In this document: in pieces, positions 7,090-16,511 of the stretch
Numbering within the stretch: the stretch's first letter is position 1
Layout: every line of letters starts with the position of its first letter
Source: Myxococcales bacterium 68-20
GTDB taxonomy: Bacteria > Myxococcota_A > Polyangia > Polyangiales > Polyangiaceae
Reading direction: 5' to 3'
Length of the DNA: 44,010 nt
Assembly: GCA_001899635.1 (NCBI GenBank)
Contig: MKVQ01000014.1
Coordinates: 1,881 to 45,890, forward strand
Program-made: the position numbers and the translations under genes
Notes under the pieces: model-generated
Database searches by the model: none
What the model was told of the DNA's origin: nothing
The model's input: the letters and a program-made list of their open reading frames with translations, nothing else

Positions 7090-7776
7090 GTGCGGAACGT
7101 CGCTTACCTCGCAGGGATCGTCCTTACGATCGCCGTGGCCTCGCACTTCGCGTTCGAAGTCTCGCGTGCCGGTACGCCCGGCTTCTACCTCTTCATGGCC
7201 GTGCCGACGGTCATCCTCGCGGTAGTGGGGCTGCTCCGGGCGAAGGACGACGGCGTCCTGAAGAGCTGGATCTCCGTCCGGAGCGGAGACTTTACCCGCG
7301 GCTTCGCCGCCGCCGCCGTCCTCTTCGGCGCCGCCTTCCTGTTCATGAAGACGGTGGCGCCGCCCGAGTCAGACCAAGCGAGCTGGCTGGCGCGGCTCTA
7401 CCTCCAGGTCGGCGATCCGACGATGCTCCGGAAGAGCGTCCCGTTCGTGGTCGCCGCGATGGTCGTCATGGTGATCGCCGAGGAGCTCCTCTGGCGAGGC
7501 CTCGTCATCTCGCTCCTCGAAGAGGTGATCGGCTCCAGCCGTGCGTGGGTCTGGGCCGCCGTCCTCTATGCCCTCGCGCATGCGCCGACGATCTGGGCGC
7601 TCCGCGATCCCGTCGCCGGTCTGAACCCGGTCATCGTCATCGCGGCGCTCGGATGCGGGCTCGTCTGGGGTGGCATGGCCCGTAAGTTCGAGCGGCTGCT
7701 CCCCAGCGTGTTCTCGCACTTCCTCTTCGACTGGGTGGTCATCATGATGTTCCGGCTGTGGGGCCCGAGCGTCTGA
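7090..7776 (+). CDS. CPBP-family intramembrane metalloprotease (first of two)
   Basis: A protein of about 228 residues if the GTG at 7090 is used; the frame is open further upstream, but that part is Arg/Gly-rich and unlike protein. It has roughly six to seven membrane segments. The family motifs are present: EELLWRGL (EExxxR, glutamate metal ligands), LAHAPTIW (histidine) and SHFLFDW (histidine near the C-terminus). CPBP/Rce1-type enzymes cut substrates within the membrane, such as CAAX proteins or bacteriocin-related peptides. The substrate here is unknown. The next gene starts inside this one (19-base overlap), suggesting co-expression with a lipoprotein. Confidence 0.85.
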   Translation: MRNVAYLAGIVLTIAVASHFAFEVSRAGTPGFYLFMAVPTVILAVVGLLRAKDDGVLKSWISVRSGDFTRGFAAAAVLFGAAFLFMKTVAPPESDQASWLARLYLQVGDPTMLRKSVPFVVAAMVVMVIAEELLWRGLVISLLEEVIGSSRAWVWAAVLYALAHAPTIWALRDPVAGLNPVIVIAALGCGLVWGGMARKFERLLPSVFSHFLFDWVVIMMFRLWGPSV

Positions 7777-8819
7777 GCCTTCTCCCGCGTGCTCTCGTCG
7801 CGGTGGTTCTGGCGGCGTTGGTCGTCGGGTGCAGCGGGGCAGGGGACAAGGCACGTCCGGCCGTCGCGCGGGGGCCGGGGGCGCGGCACCTCCAGATCGT
7901 CCACGCGATGACCACGCCCGAGCGGCGTACGCTCGTCGACCGCCTGCGCGAGCGCAACCCGACGCCGCCGGAGTCGCGGTGGACGGTAAACGAAGAGGCG
8001 CTCGGCACGAGCATCATCGTCGTCGATCCCTTCGCCCGCTTCCTCCGCCGAGCCCGTCGTCAGGTGGCGCCGCGTCCACCGCGCGCGGGCGGTCCGATCG
8101 ACCAGAGCCAGGCGGCGGACCGCGCCCGCGCGTTCGTGAAGCACAACGCCGACCTGCTCGGCGTGCCCCGCCATGTCGTGCTCGGGCTCGCCGAACAAGT
8201 CCGCGAGGTCGAGCCGGGCGATCACGCCCTGCCGCGAGCAAGATGGGCGATCCGCTTCGAGGCGCCGTTCGCGAGCAAGGGGTACGAAGGCTTCGACGAG
8301 ATCGGCAACGTCGCCGACGTCCAGGTGTTCGTCGATGACGACGGCGAGGTGAGCTCGTTCGTCAACCTCTCCCGCATCCATCCGCCTCTCCTGATCGACA
8401 CGCGGCCCGGCCTGGCGGAGGAGGACCCGCGCATCGTCGCGAAGCTGATCGGCCGGCGCGTCTTCGCGCTCGTGGCGCGCGATCCGGCGGAGGCCGCGCA
8501 CCTCAACACCGCCCAGGAGCTCCGCCGCATTCCGCTCGGCGAGGTCCGCGCGGAGGATGTGACGCGGATGCAACTCGTCATCCACGTGGCTACCGGGCCG
8601 CAGCTCGCGTGGCTCACCTACCGCCTCGCGTACGTCGTCGAGGTCGCGAAACCCGCGGCCGGCACCAGGGACGAGGAGGAGCTCGACCTCGGCTCGTCCG
8701 TCATGACCGGCGCGGCGCCGCGGTTCTACTTCTTCCGCTGGGTCGTCGACGCGGACACCGGCGACGTGCTCGAAGATGCTCGCGTGCCGCTCGCGGCAGC
8801 CCCGGACGGCGGGGCCTGA
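7758..8819 (+). CDS. Lipoprotein with PepSY/FTP-like regions
   Basis: A 353-residue predicted lipoprotein starting at the GTG at 7758 within the end of the protease gene. A signal sequence ends in a lipobox, LAALVVGC. The body has an early ARAFVKHNADLLGVP segment like the fungalysin/thermolysin propeptide (FTP) region, and a late FFRWVVDADTGDVLED segment like the end of PepSY domains. Such domains act as protease propeptides or inhibitors, but no peptidase domain follows here. Overlap with the intramembrane protease gene makes a functional link conceivable. That link is inference. Confidence 0.65.
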   Translation: MGPERLSLLPRALVAVVLAALVVGCSGAGDKARPAVARGPGARHLQIVHAMTTPERRTLVDRLRERNPTPPESRWTVNEEALGTSIIVVDPFARFLRRARRQVAPRPPRAGGPIDQSQAADRARAFVKHNADLLGVPRHVVLGLAEQVREVEPGDHALPRARWAIRFEAPFASKGYEGFDEIGNVADVQVFVDDDGEVSSFVNLSRIHPPLLIDTRPGLAEEDPRIVAKLIGRRVFALVARDPAEAAHLNTAQELRRIPLGEVRAEDVTRMQLVIHVATGPQLAWLTYRLAYVVEVAKPAAGTRDEEELDLGSSVMTGAAPRFYFFRWVVDADTGDVLEDARVPLAAAPDGGA

Positions 8820-8837
8820 GCTAACATCCGCGCCTCG

Positions 8838-11800
8838 ATGAAACGTGCGCCTGCGGCTGGCCAAGGTGATGGAGGAGCGGCGAATGTCTGGGTGGAGGCG
8901 GCGAAGGCGCGCGGGCTGACGTTCGACGACGCTACGGTCGAGCTCGCGAGCGCGTTGATGACGGCCTACCCCGGGCTCCGCGCGCAGATCGTCCATCGCC
9001 CCGAGGACGTGCTCGTGATCGGAAAGGGGAGGATCCGCATCGCGAAGGACCTCCGCGCCTACCGCCGGCTCGCCGCGGGCTTCGTCAACGACCTCACGAA
9101 CGACGAAGAGGTGAGGCGCGGGCTCCGCCTCTTCGCCCAGCGCGAGCGGCTGCGCATCGCCGCCCGGGAGCTCCGCGCGCGTGAGGCCGGCGACGTCGAC
9201 ATCACAGCGCGTGAGCTCTCCGACCTCGCGCAGGTGTGCATCGAGATCGCGCTGGCCGAGGCGCAGCGCTGGGCGGAGGCGCGCTTCGGCGTTCCGATGA
9301 CGTCGGCCGGCGAGAGGTGCGCGTTCACCGTCCTCGGGATGGGCAAGCTCGGCGGCCGCGAGCTCAACTGCGGGAGCGACGTCGACCTCTTGCCGTTCTA
9401 CGAGACGGACGAAGGCGAGGTCGTCAAGGACGGGGTCGTCACCGAGCAGACGCTGCACGAGCACTTCACGCGCATCACGCAGCGCTTCACCGCCACGCTC
9501 GAGGACGTGACGAGCGAGGGCATGTGCTGGCGCGTGGACCTCCGCCTCCGGCCCGAAGGCTCGCGCGGGCCGCTCGTGAACGCGCTCGCCGCCGCGGAGC
9601 GCTACTACGAGACGTGGGGACGGACGTGGGAGCGCGCCGCGCTCGTACGCGCACGCCCCGTCGCCGGCCATCCCGGCTTCGGCGCACGGGTGATCGAGGC
9701 GCTCGTCCCGTTCGTGTGGCGCAAGGCGATCGATCCGCGGATCGCGCACGAGATGGCGCAGCTCGTCCAGCGCGCGCGTTCGGAGCTGTCGGACGAGCCG
9801 GAGCGCGATCTGAAGCTCGGACCCGGCGGCATTCGCGAGGCCGAGTTCTTCGTGCAATCGCTCCAGCTCGTCTGGGGTGGTCGCGAGCCGAGCCTCCGCG
9901 ACACGAACACGCTCGAGGCCCTCCGCCGGCTCCGCTCGCGTGGGCTCGTCACCGATCGCGAGAGCCGCGAGGTCGAGGCGGCGTACCTGATGCTCCGCCG
10001 TCTCGAGCATCGCGTGCAGTTCGCGACCGGGATCCAGACCCACCAGCTCCCGCGCGGCGAGATGCTCGAGACGATCGCGCGCTCGCTCGGTCACTCGTCG
10101 GGGCTCGAGCTCGAGCGCGAGGTCGAGAGGACGCGTCGCCGCGTCGCCGCGCGGATGGCGTCGCTCACGAAGGATGCCGGCGGATCGAATCGAGGCGGCG
10201 AGCGCCTCGAGCCGCTGCTGACGGCGATCGAATCGGGCGAGGAGGTCATCGTCCTCACCGCGATCACGGAGGGCGTGGGCGGCCTCGACTTCGCGACGGG
10301 CGCGTCGGCCGATCTCGCGCGCCACCTGCTCGCGCTCGCGCGTCGTCCCGATTTTCCGCTCGGTGCGAGCACGCGGGACAAGCATCCCGTCCTCGCGGTG
10401 ACGTTGCTCGAGGCGCTCTCGGATGCGGCCGATCCCGAGCAGGCCGCTCGGCTGCTCGCGTCCTTCTTCTCGCGCCTCCCGACGCCGAGCGTCTATGCGC
10501 GCGCAATGGCCGAGGACACGCACGTTCTTCGCCGGCTCGTCGGCTTGTTCGGGGCGAGCGCCTTCCTCGGCGAGGCGCTCGTCTTCCGTCCCGAGCTCGT
10601 CGACAGCGTCCTGTTCATGAAGGTCCCTCCGACCGCGGAGAGCACGCGGAGTGACGTCGAGATCGAGATCGCCGAGGCGGCGTCCGCCGACTCGGAACGC
10701 GACGGGCTCGGCGATCCCGAGGCATTCGTCGGCGCGCTCCGTCATGCGAAGGCGCGCGTGACGATGGAGGTCGGCCTCGCCGAGCTCGCCGGAGAGCTGA
10801 AGACGCGCGACGCGATGCTGGTCCTCAGCGCGCTCGCCGACGCGACGCTGGAGCACGCGACCCGGCGGGCGCTCGCGGAGCGGGGACTCGAAGGCGGCCT
10901 CGCGGTGCTCGCGATGGGCAAGCTCGGAGGACGCGAGATCGGGTACGGCTCCGACCTCGACATCTTCTTCGTCTACGACGCTCCGGGGAGGGAAGACGAG
11001 CTCGCGGAGAAATACGTGCGCGCGGCGCAGCGCGTGCTCTCGCTCGTGAGCACGCCGCACGGCGCGGGGCCGGGCTACGAGCTCGATACCCGCCTTCGTC
11101 CGTCGGGAAGTCACGGGCTCCTCGTCGTGAGCCTCGACTCGTTCGCGCGTTACCACGGCCTCACACGCGAAGGGACGCCCGACGAGGCCTCGGAGGAGCG
11201 TCCCCAAGCGGCGGACTGGGAACGGCAAGCGCTCGTGAAGGCGCGCGCGTGTGCCGGTGACGTGGAGCTTGGTCGCAAGGTCGTCGCGCTTGCGGCGCAC
11301 GTCGCGTACGAGCGTGACGCGCCCGACGCCGCGGCCATGAACCATCTCCGGATGCGGATGGAGCGGGAGCTCGGGAAAGAGGGCCCCCGGCGCTACGACG
11401 TCAAGCTCGGTCGCGGCGGCATCGTCGACGTCGAGTTCGCCGTCCAGTGGCTGCAGATGAAGTACGGCACGGATCCGCGGGTCCGGACGACCGATACCGT
11501 GACCGGGATCGGCGCGCTCGAGGCCTGCGGGTACCTCGATGCCTCGCTCGCGGCCGTCCTCCGCGAAGGGTACGCGATGTTGAGGCGGCTCGAGCAGGCG
11601 CTCCGAGTCGTGCACGGCACGAGCGCGAGCTTCATCGAGGAGGGGGCCCCCGGCCTCGCGGCGCTCGCCCGCCGCATGGGGGTCCGCGACGGAGCGAACA
11701 CCCCGTCGGGCACGGCAGCGGAGGCGCTCCTCGAGCGTTACCGGGCCGTGACACGCGACGTGCGCGCGGCCTACCTCGCGGCGCTCGGCCTGCGGACGGA

Positions 11801-11900
11801 GATCCCGCGGGACGGCGACTCCTCCCGCGTCAGCGCCTGGTCGCTCGCCAGCGACTCCTCGGGGGTCAGCGACTCCTCTCGTGCGAGGGAACCGCTATGA
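8838..11900 (+). CDS. glnE: Glutamine synthetase adenylyltransferase/deadenylylase
   Basis: A 1020-residue protein of the length expected for bifunctional GlnE, which adds AMP to and removes it from glutamine synthetase in response to PII state. Both nucleotidyltransferase halves are present with their signature: GMGKLGGRELNCGSDVDL near residue 167 (adenylyl-removing half) and AMGKLGGREIGYGSDLDIF near residue 691 (adenylyl-adding half). Each is followed by an RLRP and a KLGxGGIxxxEFxVQ motif (LKLGPGGIREAEFFVQ and VKLGRGGIVDVEFAVQ). The C-terminus has a Ser-rich tail (SSRVSAWSLASDSSGVSDS) not typical of the family. No glnA, glnB or glnD is in the window. The start at 8838 gives a short low-complexity leader before the conserved helices. 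Confidence 0.95.
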   Translation: MKRAPAAGQGDGGAANVWVEAAKARGLTFDDATVELASALMTAYPGLRAQIVHRPEDVLVIGKGRIRIAKDLRAYRRLAAGFVNDLTNDEEVRRGLRLFAQRERLRIAARELRAREAGDVDITARELSDLAQVCIEIALAEAQRWAEARFGVPMTSAGERCAFTVLGMGKLGGRELNCGSDVDLLPFYETDEGEVVKDGVVTEQTLHEHFTRITQRFTATLEDVTSEGMCWRVDLRLRPEGSRGPLVNALAAAERYYETWGRTWERAALVRARPVAGHPGFGARVIEALVPFVWRKAIDPRIAHEMAQLVQRARSELSDEPERDLKLGPGGIREAEFFVQSLQLVWGGREPSLRDTNTLEALRRLRSRGLVTDRESREVEAAYLMLRRLEHRVQFATGIQTHQLPRGEMLETIARSLGHSSGLELEREVERTRRRVAARMASLTKDAGGSNRGGERLEPLLTAIESGEEVIVLTAITEGVGGLDFATGASADLARHLLALARRPDFPLGASTRDKHPVLAVTLLEALSDAADPEQAARLLASFFSRLPTPSVYARAMAEDTHVLRRLVGLFGASAFLGEALVFRPELVDSVLFMKVPPTAESTRSDVEIEIAEAASADSERDGLGDPEAFVGALRHAKARVTMEVGLAELAGELKTRDAMLVLSALADATLEHATRRALAERGLEGGLAVLAMGKLGGREIGYGSDLDIFFVYDAPGREDELAEKYVRAAQRVLSLVSTPHGAGPGYELDTRLRPSGSHGLLVVSLDSFARYHGLTREGTPDEASEERPQAADWERQALVKARACAGDVELGRKVVALAAHVAYERDAPDAAAMNHLRMRMERELGKEGPRRYDVKLGRGGIVDVEFAVQWLQMKYGTDPRVRTTDTVTGIGALEACGYLDASLAAVLREGYAMLRRLEQALRVVHGTSASFIEEGAPGLAALARRMGVRDGANTPSGTAAEALLERYRAVTRDVRAAYLAALGLRTEIPRDGDSSRVSAWSLASDSSGVSDSSRAREPL

Positions 11901-12028
11901 CCCGCGGTCACGGACCGCTAGAACGATGAACAGGGATGGAATGTATCGAGCAGACCCCGCGGCAACGAGCCGAACCGGGCTCGCTCGCCGATCGTGCGAG
12001 CCCGATCGAGTGTCCCTGCGGTCCTGAG

Positions 12029-15000
12029 ATGCGTCCCCGCTCTCGAATGCGCGTTCGTGCGGCGATGCTGGTCACGACGGCGCTGGCCGTCGCGGCATGC
12101 GCGCACGAGGAGCGCCGGGGGACGGTCGCGGCGCCGAGCCCGAACGATGCGAAGCCGGCGGAGCGCTCGGCGCCGTCCGCTCGCCAGCAATACCTCGTCG
12201 CCGATCCGTCTCCCTCGCGTGTGGGGCCCGTCGCGCTTCCGCTCGGCACGTACGGGCTCCACGGTCTCGTCGTCGACAAGCGTCGCGTGATCGTCGGACG
12301 CGGTGAGCCGCGCGTCGCTCCCGACGCGACGGCGGAGCCGATCGTGGGCGCCGCGAAGCTTCCGGGCCGCTTCGGCCGCGGCTTCCTCTTCTGGACGGCG
12401 AACACGCTCTACCGCGCCGATGCGTTCGACGCGAAGCTCGTCCCCCTCACGCGCGTGCCGAGCGCGATCGACACGATCTCGTTCGCTCCGAAGTCACTCC
12501 TCGTCCGCACGCAGAACGGCGAGCGATGGGCGATCGGCCTTCCCGGTGGCGAACGCCTGCCGATCGCTCCGCTCGGCATCGTCGACGTGCAGGCGCTCGA
12601 TGACGGTCGCGCGATCGGCTTCGACGATCAGGGGGCCGTCGTCACGAGCATCGATCACGGCGCGCACTGGACCGACGCCACTGCGCAGGTGAAGAGCTCG
12701 CCTGCGAAGCTCGCGATCATCGCCGGGGATGTCTGGCTCATCGAGTCGGGATCGGGCGCGTCCCGTCTCGATCTCGACGGACGCCTGTCGTGGTTCGACG
12801 AGGTTCCGTCCGACGCGACGACGGAGCTCCGGCCGCCGGACCCACGCTGGCATGGCAGCGAGCCTCCGCTCCGCGTGGCCTTTCGTTCGGGCGCAGCGCT
12901 CGACGACGGATCCGCGCTCGTGATCGACTCGGGCGATCTCGTTCGCGTCGACGTGCACACCGGCGAGGTGATCTCCGTCATTCCCGGCCGCCTGCCTCCG
13001 GACGCACAATGCGAGGCCGTTCCGACTTCCGATGACGTGCTCTTCGCGTGCATCTCGCGAGACGCCGGCGGGAGCGCCTTCGTCGTCTCGCACACGCTCT
13101 CGTCGGAGGCGCCCACCGTCGAGCAGACGTTCGCGGAGGCAGGGCTGTTCTACGCGGGAGGCGACGGCGCGCTCGCGTATGCCGGCTCGTGTCAGGGAGT
13201 GGCTCCGAGCTCTGCTGGGCTTCCGGTCGTCTGCGTTCGTACGCCGGGCGGCGTCTGGGAGGAGCGCGACCTCGCCGGTCTCGCCTCGGATGCGGGCGCT
13301 CAGGACTTCGTCGTCGCGCGATGGGTCCCTCGCTCCGACGGTCGCGTCGTCGCGGTCGTCTCTGCTCCGCAGGCGGGCATCTACGATCCGGTCTCGTCGG
13401 CGTTCCTGCCAATCGGCGACGACGCGCGCGAGATCATCACCGACGGCGCCCCGTCGAGGGCGGCCCTCACCAAGCCTCGGCGCCTCGTGCGCTACAGGCG
13501 CGGTCCGGGCGCCGTCGTCGACCGGGCCTGGTCGTTCGGCAACGGCAACGCGCTCCGGGGATGGCAAGGCCGCGGCGGGAGCGTCGAGATCACCGAGGAG
13601 GGGAAGCTGACGCGCTCGCCGTACGCGTTCGAGGTGGCCTTTGCCGGAGCGATGGCCCTCGGGCGCTCGAAGGACGGCCGCCTCTACCAGTCGACCGACT
13701 ACGGCGCGTCGTGGGTCGAGGTCGCGACCCCGCCGTCGGGAGCTGAGGCGCTCGAGCTCGCGGCGTGCACGTCGGCAGGATGCGATCTCGGCCCGTTCTA
13801 CCGGGTCGGCTGGGCAGCCCAGCCTCCGCGCGTCGAGCCGCCGCCGCCGCCCGCGGCGGCCGCTCCGGAGGTCCGGCCCACACGCGGGCTCGAGCTGTCG
13901 TGCCGCCCTCAGGCAGCCGTCGCGTCGAAGGTCGTCCAGCGCACGGGGGATTCGCCCGAAGACCTCGGCCTCGGAGCGATCCGCCTCCCGGTCTCGAACG
14001 CGCAAAACGACTGGACGTACGTGAGGACGCCGATCCCGCGCACGATCGCGAGCCCGGTGCACGTGCCTTCCGACGGCGAGTCCGAAGCGACCCCGTCGCT
14101 GCGCGCGCTCTTCTCCGGCTTCGGGACGACGCGCGACGGCGACATCATCACGGTGACGGGGCCGAACAAGAATGCGATGGCGCTTCGCCGTGCCGTCGCC
14201 TACGTCGCTCCGTTCGATCCGCTCGGACGCATCGTCCGCACCGGAATCGCGATGAGCGACGTGGTCGCCGCGGGGCGTCGCGCGGGCATGACGGTGGACG
14301 AGATCCTCGCCGAGGACTTCACCGAGTCCGGCACCGTCGTCCCGCTCACGTCGCCGGATCCCGCTGCGCCGTCGGACATCGCGCTCCACAACATCGATCA
14401 CGGGCTCCTCGCGATCGTGCGCGGCGAGCGAGTGCGCGTCGAGATCCGCAGCTCGCAGAACAGCGCGAGCGTGATCTCGGGGGTGCTGTTGCCAAAGGAC
14501 GAATCGGCGTTCCTCGAGGTCGACCCGAGCGGCGTCGGGCGTGTGTTCAAGGTCGGGCCTGCCGGAGCGGCGGACCTCTTCGACGTCGGGCCGAGCGCGA
14601 GCGAGACCTCCTACCCGGCCAACCCCGACGCGCTCGCCGTCGGACCGACGGGCGACCTCGTGATCCTGCGCACACCGAGCGGAAGCGATCCTGCGTCGAC
14701 GCTGGATCCTGCGTTCGTGATCGCTCCGGCAAGACCGCCGTCGCCGCTCGCTCCGTGGTCGGAGCTCCGCCTCGCGGACGATCCTGCCTGCAAGACGGAG
14801 CCGGGCGGCTATCGCGCGGTGCTCCAGATCTCCGCGCCGTGGATCCGCGTCTCCACGCCCGAGCTGCGCGTTGCCGGCGCGCCGATGATCGCCCGCGTGC
14901 GCTGGACGCCGAAGCGCGTGTGCCTCGAGGGCTTCGAGGTGAAGGTGCCCAACGCGACCGTGCGCGTCGGCCAGGACGGCGGCTACGAGCAGGCGACGTT

Positions 15001-15109
15001 CGCGACATGGCTGGTGGGCAACGGCGCGAGGTTCGCGCGCGTCGGCATCACCGAGGGGATCGAGTGGCGGCAGGCGCTCGAGTGCACCGTCGTCTCGACC
15101 GGTCCCTGA
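12029..15109 (+). CDS. Very large lipoprotein with Asp-box (BNR-like) propeller segments
   Basis: About 1026 residues from the ATG at 12029 (an ATG at 12047 is equally possible); the frame is open further upstream but lacks a signal sequence there. A signal peptide ends in the lipobox LAVAAC. The first half reads like a beta-propeller, with two Asp-boxes (S-x-D-x-G-x-x-W): SIDHGAHW near residue 207 and STDYGASW near residue 554. A Pro/Ala linker (VEPPPPPAAAAPEVRP) separates a second half of about 400 residues that I do not recognise. It contains a long conserved-looking stretch before CTVVSTGP at the end. Several paired cysteines occur in both halves. Likely an extracytoplasmic surface protein; function unknown. 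Confidence 0.7.
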   Translation: MRPRSRMRVRAAMLVTTALAVAACAHEERRGTVAAPSPNDAKPAERSAPSARQQYLVADPSPSRVGPVALPLGTYGLHGLVVDKRRVIVGRGEPRVAPDATAEPIVGAAKLPGRFGRGFLFWTANTLYRADAFDAKLVPLTRVPSAIDTISFAPKSLLVRTQNGERWAIGLPGGERLPIAPLGIVDVQALDDGRAIGFDDQGAVVTSIDHGAHWTDATAQVKSSPAKLAIIAGDVWLIESGSGASRLDLDGRLSWFDEVPSDATTELRPPDPRWHGSEPPLRVAFRSGAALDDGSALVIDSGDLVRVDVHTGEVISVIPGRLPPDAQCEAVPTSDDVLFACISRDAGGSAFVVSHTLSSEAPTVEQTFAEAGLFYAGGDGALAYAGSCQGVAPSSAGLPVVCVRTPGGVWEERDLAGLASDAGAQDFVVARWVPRSDGRVVAVVSAPQAGIYDPVSSAFLPIGDDAREIITDGAPSRAALTKPRRLVRYRRGPGAVVDRAWSFGNGNALRGWQGRGGSVEITEEGKLTRSPYAFEVAFAGAMALGRSKDGRLYQSTDYGASWVEVATPPSGAEALELAACTSAGCDLGPFYRVGWAAQPPRVEPPPPPAAAAPEVRPTRGLELSCRPQAAVASKVVQRTGDSPEDLGLGAIRLPVSNAQNDWTYVRTPIPRTIASPVHVPSDGESEATPSLRALFSGFGTTRDGDIITVTGPNKNAMALRRAVAYVAPFDPLGRIVRTGIAMSDVVAAGRRAGMTVDEILAEDFTESGTVVPLTSPDPAAPSDIALHNIDHGLLAIVRGERVRVEIRSSQNSASVISGVLLPKDESAFLEVDPSGVGRVFKVGPAGAADLFDVGPSASETSYPANPDALAVGPTGDLVILRTPSGSDPASTLDPAFVIAPARPPSPLAPWSELRLADDPACKTEPGGYRAVLQISAPWIRVSTPELRVAGAPMIARVRWTPKRVCLEGFEVKVPNATVRVGQDGGYEQATFATWLVGNGARFARVGITEGIEWRQALECTVVSTGP

Positions 15110-15241
15110 CGCGGACACGCAAGCGCGATGCACGAATGCGAAGAGGGAGAGCCGATCGCCGGCTGCTCCCTCTTCTCGTCGTCTGCGGCTCGGCGATCGT
15201 CGCCGAGCTCGCGAGCTCACGCGCGTGTCAGGCGTTGGCGT

Positions 15242-15853
15242 TCAGCTGAGCGCGCCCGCGATGACGTTGATGGTGATGCCGATGGTCTCGAGCACCGCAC
15301 CCACGATGATCACGATCATCGCGGTCTTCGCCTTGGCGCGCGCGGTCTCGAGGTCCCCCGTCTTCTTCGCGTTGCCTGCCTGGATCGCGAAGACGAGACC
15401 GATGCCACCGAAGAGCAGATTGCAGCAGAGAACGATCTCGACGATGCTGAGGATGAGCGGAAGCGTCGTGTTGATGTCGCCACCCGCGCCGGGCATCATC
15501 GGGCCGCCGGGCGGAGGGAAGCCGCCGGGAGGTCCGAAGCCCTGGGGCGGCGGTCCGCCGAACCCGCCGCCCGGAGGCCCGCCGTAGCCGCCGCCCGGAG
15601 GTCCACCGAAGCCGCCCGGAGGCGCGCCGCCCGGAGGTCCGCCGTAGCCGCCCGGAGGCGCGCCGCCTGGAGGTCCGCCGTAGCCGCCGCCGCCCGGAGG
15701 TGCGCCACCCGGAGGTCCGCCGTAACCGCCGCCGCCCGGCGGAGGCCCACCGTAACCTCCGCCGCCGCCCGGCGGATAACCGCCACCGGGAGGACCGTAG
15801 CCGCCGGCCGCCTGCAGATTTCCGTTTGCGCTCGTCGGGTCCGAAATCATCAT
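15242..15853 (-). CDS. CD225/dispanin-like membrane protein with Gly-Pro-Tyr-rich N-terminal tail
   Basis: A 203-residue protein; the start at 15853 follows GGAGAGACTTCA, a clear ribosome site. Residues ~15-125 are almost entirely GGYGGPPGG-type repeats. The C-terminal 75 residues have two hydrophobic segments. LPLILSIVEIVLCCNLLFGGIGLVFAIQA is followed by a basic-acidic link (NAKKTGDLETARAKAKTA) and a second helix (MIVIIVGAVLETIGITINVIAGAL). The cysteine pair at the end of helix 1 and the G-D-x-x-x-A linker match the CD225/dispanin pattern known from interferon-induced transmembrane proteins and their bacterial relatives. The tail may bind other tails or phase-separate (inference). DUF2752 genes are a known neighbour type, and one lies divergently 91 bases away. 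Confidence 0.8.
   Translation of the reverse strand: MMISDPTSANGNLQAAGGYGPPGGGYPPGGGGGYGGPPPGGGGYGGPPGGAPPGGGGYGGPPGGAPPGGYGGPPGGAPPGGFGGPPGGGYGGPPGGGFGGPPPQGFGPPGGFPPPGGPMMPGAGGDINTTLPLILSIVEIVLCCNLLFGGIGLVFAIQAGNAKKTGDLETARAKAKTAMIVIIVGAVLETIGITINVIAGALS
15526..15785. repeat. Imperfect tandem repeats encoding GGYGGPPGG-type units
   Basis: The plus strand shows many tandem variants of CCGCCCGGAGGTCCGCCG, with period 9-33 bases, inside the CD225-like gene. On the coding strand they give Gly, Pro and Tyr runs. Copy number is likely to vary between strains. Confidence 0.8.
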
Positions 15854-15944
15854 TGAAGTCTCTCCGTCGTAGTCCGAGCCGCGTGTAGCTCTTCGGCGTC
15901 CGTCGTCGGGCCTCGGAAGGGGAGGATCGCATCGACCGTTCGCG

Positions 15945-16430
15945 ATGCCAATTCGAAACGCCTTCATCGCCCCCCAGATTGTCGTGAACGTCTCTTCACC
16001 CGCGCCGCCGTCCGTGACGCCCCCGCCCCCGCCGCTGTCGGTTCGGCTCCGTCGCGCCGCGCTGACTGCCGCGTTCTTCGCCGTCCTCGGAGGCCTCCTC
16101 TCCGCGAAGGCCGTCCCGTGTGCGTTCGCGAAGATGTTCCACCTGCCATGCCCCGGATGCGGCTCCACCCGCGCGGTCCTGGCGCTGCTCCACGGCGATG
16201 TGGACTCGATGGTGCGGTTCAATCCGATCGGTCCGGCGGCGGCTGTCCTGATCGGGGTCCTCGTGGTGCAGGCGTTTGCCTCGGTGCTCGCCCGCGGTGA
16301 CTTCCGCGCCGTCGGTGAAGGCCGGATCGGGCTCGTCGTGAAGCGCGGCCTCGTCGCCGTCGTCGTGCTCGAGGTTCTGGTGTGGATCGCGCGCTTCCTC
16401 GGCGCCTTCGGCGGGCCCGTCCCGGTCTGA
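15945..16430 (+). CDS. DUF2752 membrane protein
   Basis: A 161-residue protein with three hydrophobic segments. The hallmark sits between helices 1 and 2: CAFAKMFHLPCPGCGSTRAVLALLHGDVDSMVRFNP, that is CPGCG-x-TRA followed by a small-residue helix and an FNP turn. This matches DUF2752, whose biochemical role is not established; cysteines in CPGCG suggest metal or redox chemistry. A Pro-rich cytoplasmic lead (PAPPSVTPPPPPLS) precedes the first helix. It is divergent from the CD225-like gene and 81 bases upstream of a Ser/Thr kinase gene on the same strand. DUF2752 and CD225 proteins are recurrent neighbours, which supports a joint membrane function. Confidence 0.85.
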   Translation: MPIRNAFIAPQIVVNVSSPAPPSVTPPPPPLSVRLRRAALTAAFFAVLGGLLSAKAVPCAFAKMFHLPCPGCGSTRAVLALLHGDVDSMVRFNPIGPAAAVLIGVLVVQAFASVLARGDFRAVGEGRIGLVVKRGLVAVVVLEVLVWIARFLGAFGGPVPV

Positions 16431-16511
16431 CCGAAACGGCCGAGCGGCCGCCTGCAGCCTCGAAGCTCGAGCAGAGCCCTCTACCCGTCGTGAGATGATA
16501 GGCTCTGCGAC

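Noticed and set aside
7566-11615. A 1349-codon open frame on the minus strand
   Set aside because: It is antisense to glnE and neighbours, is Arg/Glu/His-rich with no motif, and arises because stop codons are rare opposite GC-rich third positions.
12494-15220. A 908-codon open frame on the minus strand
   Set aside because: Antisense shadow of the large lipoprotein gene, with the same Arg-rich composition and no ribosome site or family likeness.
15526-15785. CRISPR array
   Set aside because: The repeats are contiguous, vary in length, lie within a coding frame and have no unique spacers.
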